NCBI GenBank assembly: GCA_013696265.1
Contig: JACCYX010000272.1
Coordinates: forward strand, 1-6,335
Direction of reading: 5' to 3'
Source: Chloroflexia bacterium
GTDB taxonomy: Bacteria; Chloroflexota; Chloroflexia; Thermomicrobiales; UBA6265
Length of the DNA stretch: 6,335 nt
In this document: one piece after another, positions 5,282 through 6,335 of the stretch
How the letters are laid out: each line of letters begins with the position of its first letter
How positions within the stretch are numbered: the first letter of the stretch is position 1
The notes under the pieces: model-generated
Seen by the model: the letters and a program-made list of their open reading frames with translations, nothing else
Told to the model about the DNA's origin: nothing
Databases searched by the model: none
Translations under genes and position numbers: made by a program

Positions 5282-6335
5282 TCACCGCGGCTGATCCGAC
5301 AGATCGCCCAGCAATTGACCGAGCGATTCGACGGTGACGCCTGGTCCTTGGGCGGCGAGGAAGACGTGGGTGATCCCGATCTCCCGCAACTGGCGGAGCC
5401 GTCTCCGGACTTCCTCGACCGTTCCGGCCACGACCAGTTCGCGCATCAACTCGTTCGGGATCGCCCGTTTGGCGGCGTCGAGGTCGCCCGCGCGCCGGAG
5501 TTGGCCGAAGCCTCCCCCCGCCTGAAGCGTCTCCTCCGTCCGCATCGCCCGCCGCACATCGGCGATGATCCGCGCCGTGTCGAAACCCGGCGACTCCAGC
5601 AGGCGTTCCATGCCGGGCAAGACATGGATCGCGGCGACCGTGCCCTTGCGCCGCTCGTAGAGGGCTTCCGGTTCGGCGGTAATCGCGATCGACGTCCGGG
5701 CGTAGAAGGCGAGGGCCGCGGGATCGCGACCGTTGGCCGAGGCCGTCGCCCGCACCGATTCGATCGCCTCTCGCATGAACGTGATCGACGAAAGGTCGTT
5801 GAAGAGCACGCCATCGGCCAACTCGCCAGCCAGTTTCAACGCCAATGGACCAACCGCCGCCAGGTAGACCGGCATGCGGGGTTGCACGGGCCGGAACACC
5901 CGCTCCCAATCGTTGATGGCGAACTCGGTGGCGGCCTCCCCGCTCGTCGCCCGCATTCCAGGTGACCACCACTGGCCGAGGAGATCGATCGCTTCGCGTA
6001 GCGCCCGAACCGGCTTGCCGACCGTCATCCCCAGCGATTGCTCGAACCACTCGGCCTGACCCCGGCCGAGCCCGAGAAAGGCCCGGCCGTCGCTCAGCAG
6101 GTCGAGGGTCGACATCGAGGCCGCCAGCAGGGCGGGGTGGCGGTAGTACGGGCTGGTCACCCCGGTCCCGAGCCGAATGCGCTCGGTGACACGGGCCATC
6201 GCCCCCAGCACGGCGAACGCATCCCAGCCATCGGGATCCTCCAGGAGCCAGATCGACTCGACGCCGGCCAGATCGGCGATCCGCGCGAGGTCGATCGTGC
6301 GGTCCACCGCCCGGCGGGCGGCCTCCCGGCCGCCG
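5282..6335 (-). CDS. LLM-class flavin/F420-dependent oxidoreductase (5' end cut off by window edge)
   Basis: A luciferase-like (bacterial luciferase/F420 reductase superfamily) TIM-barrel oxidoreductase; 350 residues are present. An internal GTG at 6307 could start a 341-residue protein, but the frame stays open to the edge, adding GGREAARRAV. Helix 1 of the family (TIDLARIADLAGVESIWL) begins within a few residues of that GTG, so the true N-terminal strand lies beyond the window. Features in GTG numbering: IRLGTGVTSPYYRHP at 44-58, a core strand and loop; SDGRAFLGLGRGQAEW at 72-87; PVYLAAVG at 146-153 followed by AGELADGV at 160-167, the family's flavin/phosphate-binding segment. The usual cofactor is F420 or FMN; substrate unknown. 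Cytoplasmic. It lies tail to tail with the vsr-like gene and is unrelated in function to it. Confidence 0.9.
   Translation of the reverse strand, partial: GGREAARRAVDRTIDLARIADLAGVESIWLLEDPDGWDAFAVLGAMARVTERIRLGTGVTSPYYRHPALLAASMSTLDLLSDGRAFLGLGRGQAEWFEQSLGMTVGKPVRALREAIDLLGQWWSPGMRATSGEAATEFAINDWERVFRPVQPRMPVYLAAVGPLALKLAGELADGVLFNDLSSITFMREAIESVRATASANGRDPAALAFYARTSIAITAEPEALYERRKGTVAAIHVLPGMERLLESPGFDTARIIADVRRAMRTEETLQAGGGFGQLRRAGDLDAAKRAIPNELMRELVVAGTVEEVRRRLRQLREIGITHVFLAAQGPGVTVESLGQLLGDLSDQPR

Noticed and set aside
5150..5965. Plus-strand frame of 271 codons over the oxidoreductase
   Set aside because: Antisense to a clear luciferase-like protein, overlaps the vsr-like 3' end in another frame, and has Arg/His-rich shadow composition.

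Overview
The window is G+C-rich and holds five protein genes and no RNA genes, insertion sequences or CRISPR. The flavin-dependent oxidoreductase of the F420-using luciferase-like class, the secreted protein with prealbumin-like repeats and the frequent G/C third positions would suit a Thermomicrobia-type member of the Chloroflexota. An actinobacterium cannot be excluded from sequence alone. The assignment is an inference from gene style, not from a marker gene.

Layout, left to right. Positions 1-1710 (minus strand) carry the N-terminal 570 residues of a large exported protein that runs off the left edge. It has a signal peptide, a domain resembling the X25 module of amylopullulanases, and at least three prealbumin-like repeats, each with a pair of cysteines, separated by very acidic linkers. 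Positions 1711-2118 are a gene-free spacer. Positions 2119-3315 (minus) encode a complete metal-dependent amidohydrolase. A divergent, AT-rich control region (3316-3465) leads into a plus-strand pair: a complete DNA cytosine-5 methyltransferase (3466-4695) and a Vsr-family endonuclease (4797-5252). The pair meets, tail to tail with a 29-base gap, a minus-strand luciferase-like oxidoreductase (5282 to the right edge, 5' end cut off).

The methyltransferase and Vsr genes form a two-gene cassette on the opposite strand to all neighbours. Parts of it are clearly poorer in G+C than the surroundings. No restriction endonuclease gene fits in the window, so the pair looks like a solitary DNA-marking enzyme with its own repair partner. 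The expected logic is that 5-methylcytosine deaminates to T, leaving T:G mismatches, which Vsr nicks to start repair. The Vsr homologue has no cysteine at all, so it lacks the structural zinc site known in the E. coli enzyme. A 10-pair inverted repeat lies just upstream of the methyltransferase start and is a candidate operator. These two points, with the cysteine-paired repeats of the surface protein, are the most interesting parts of the window.
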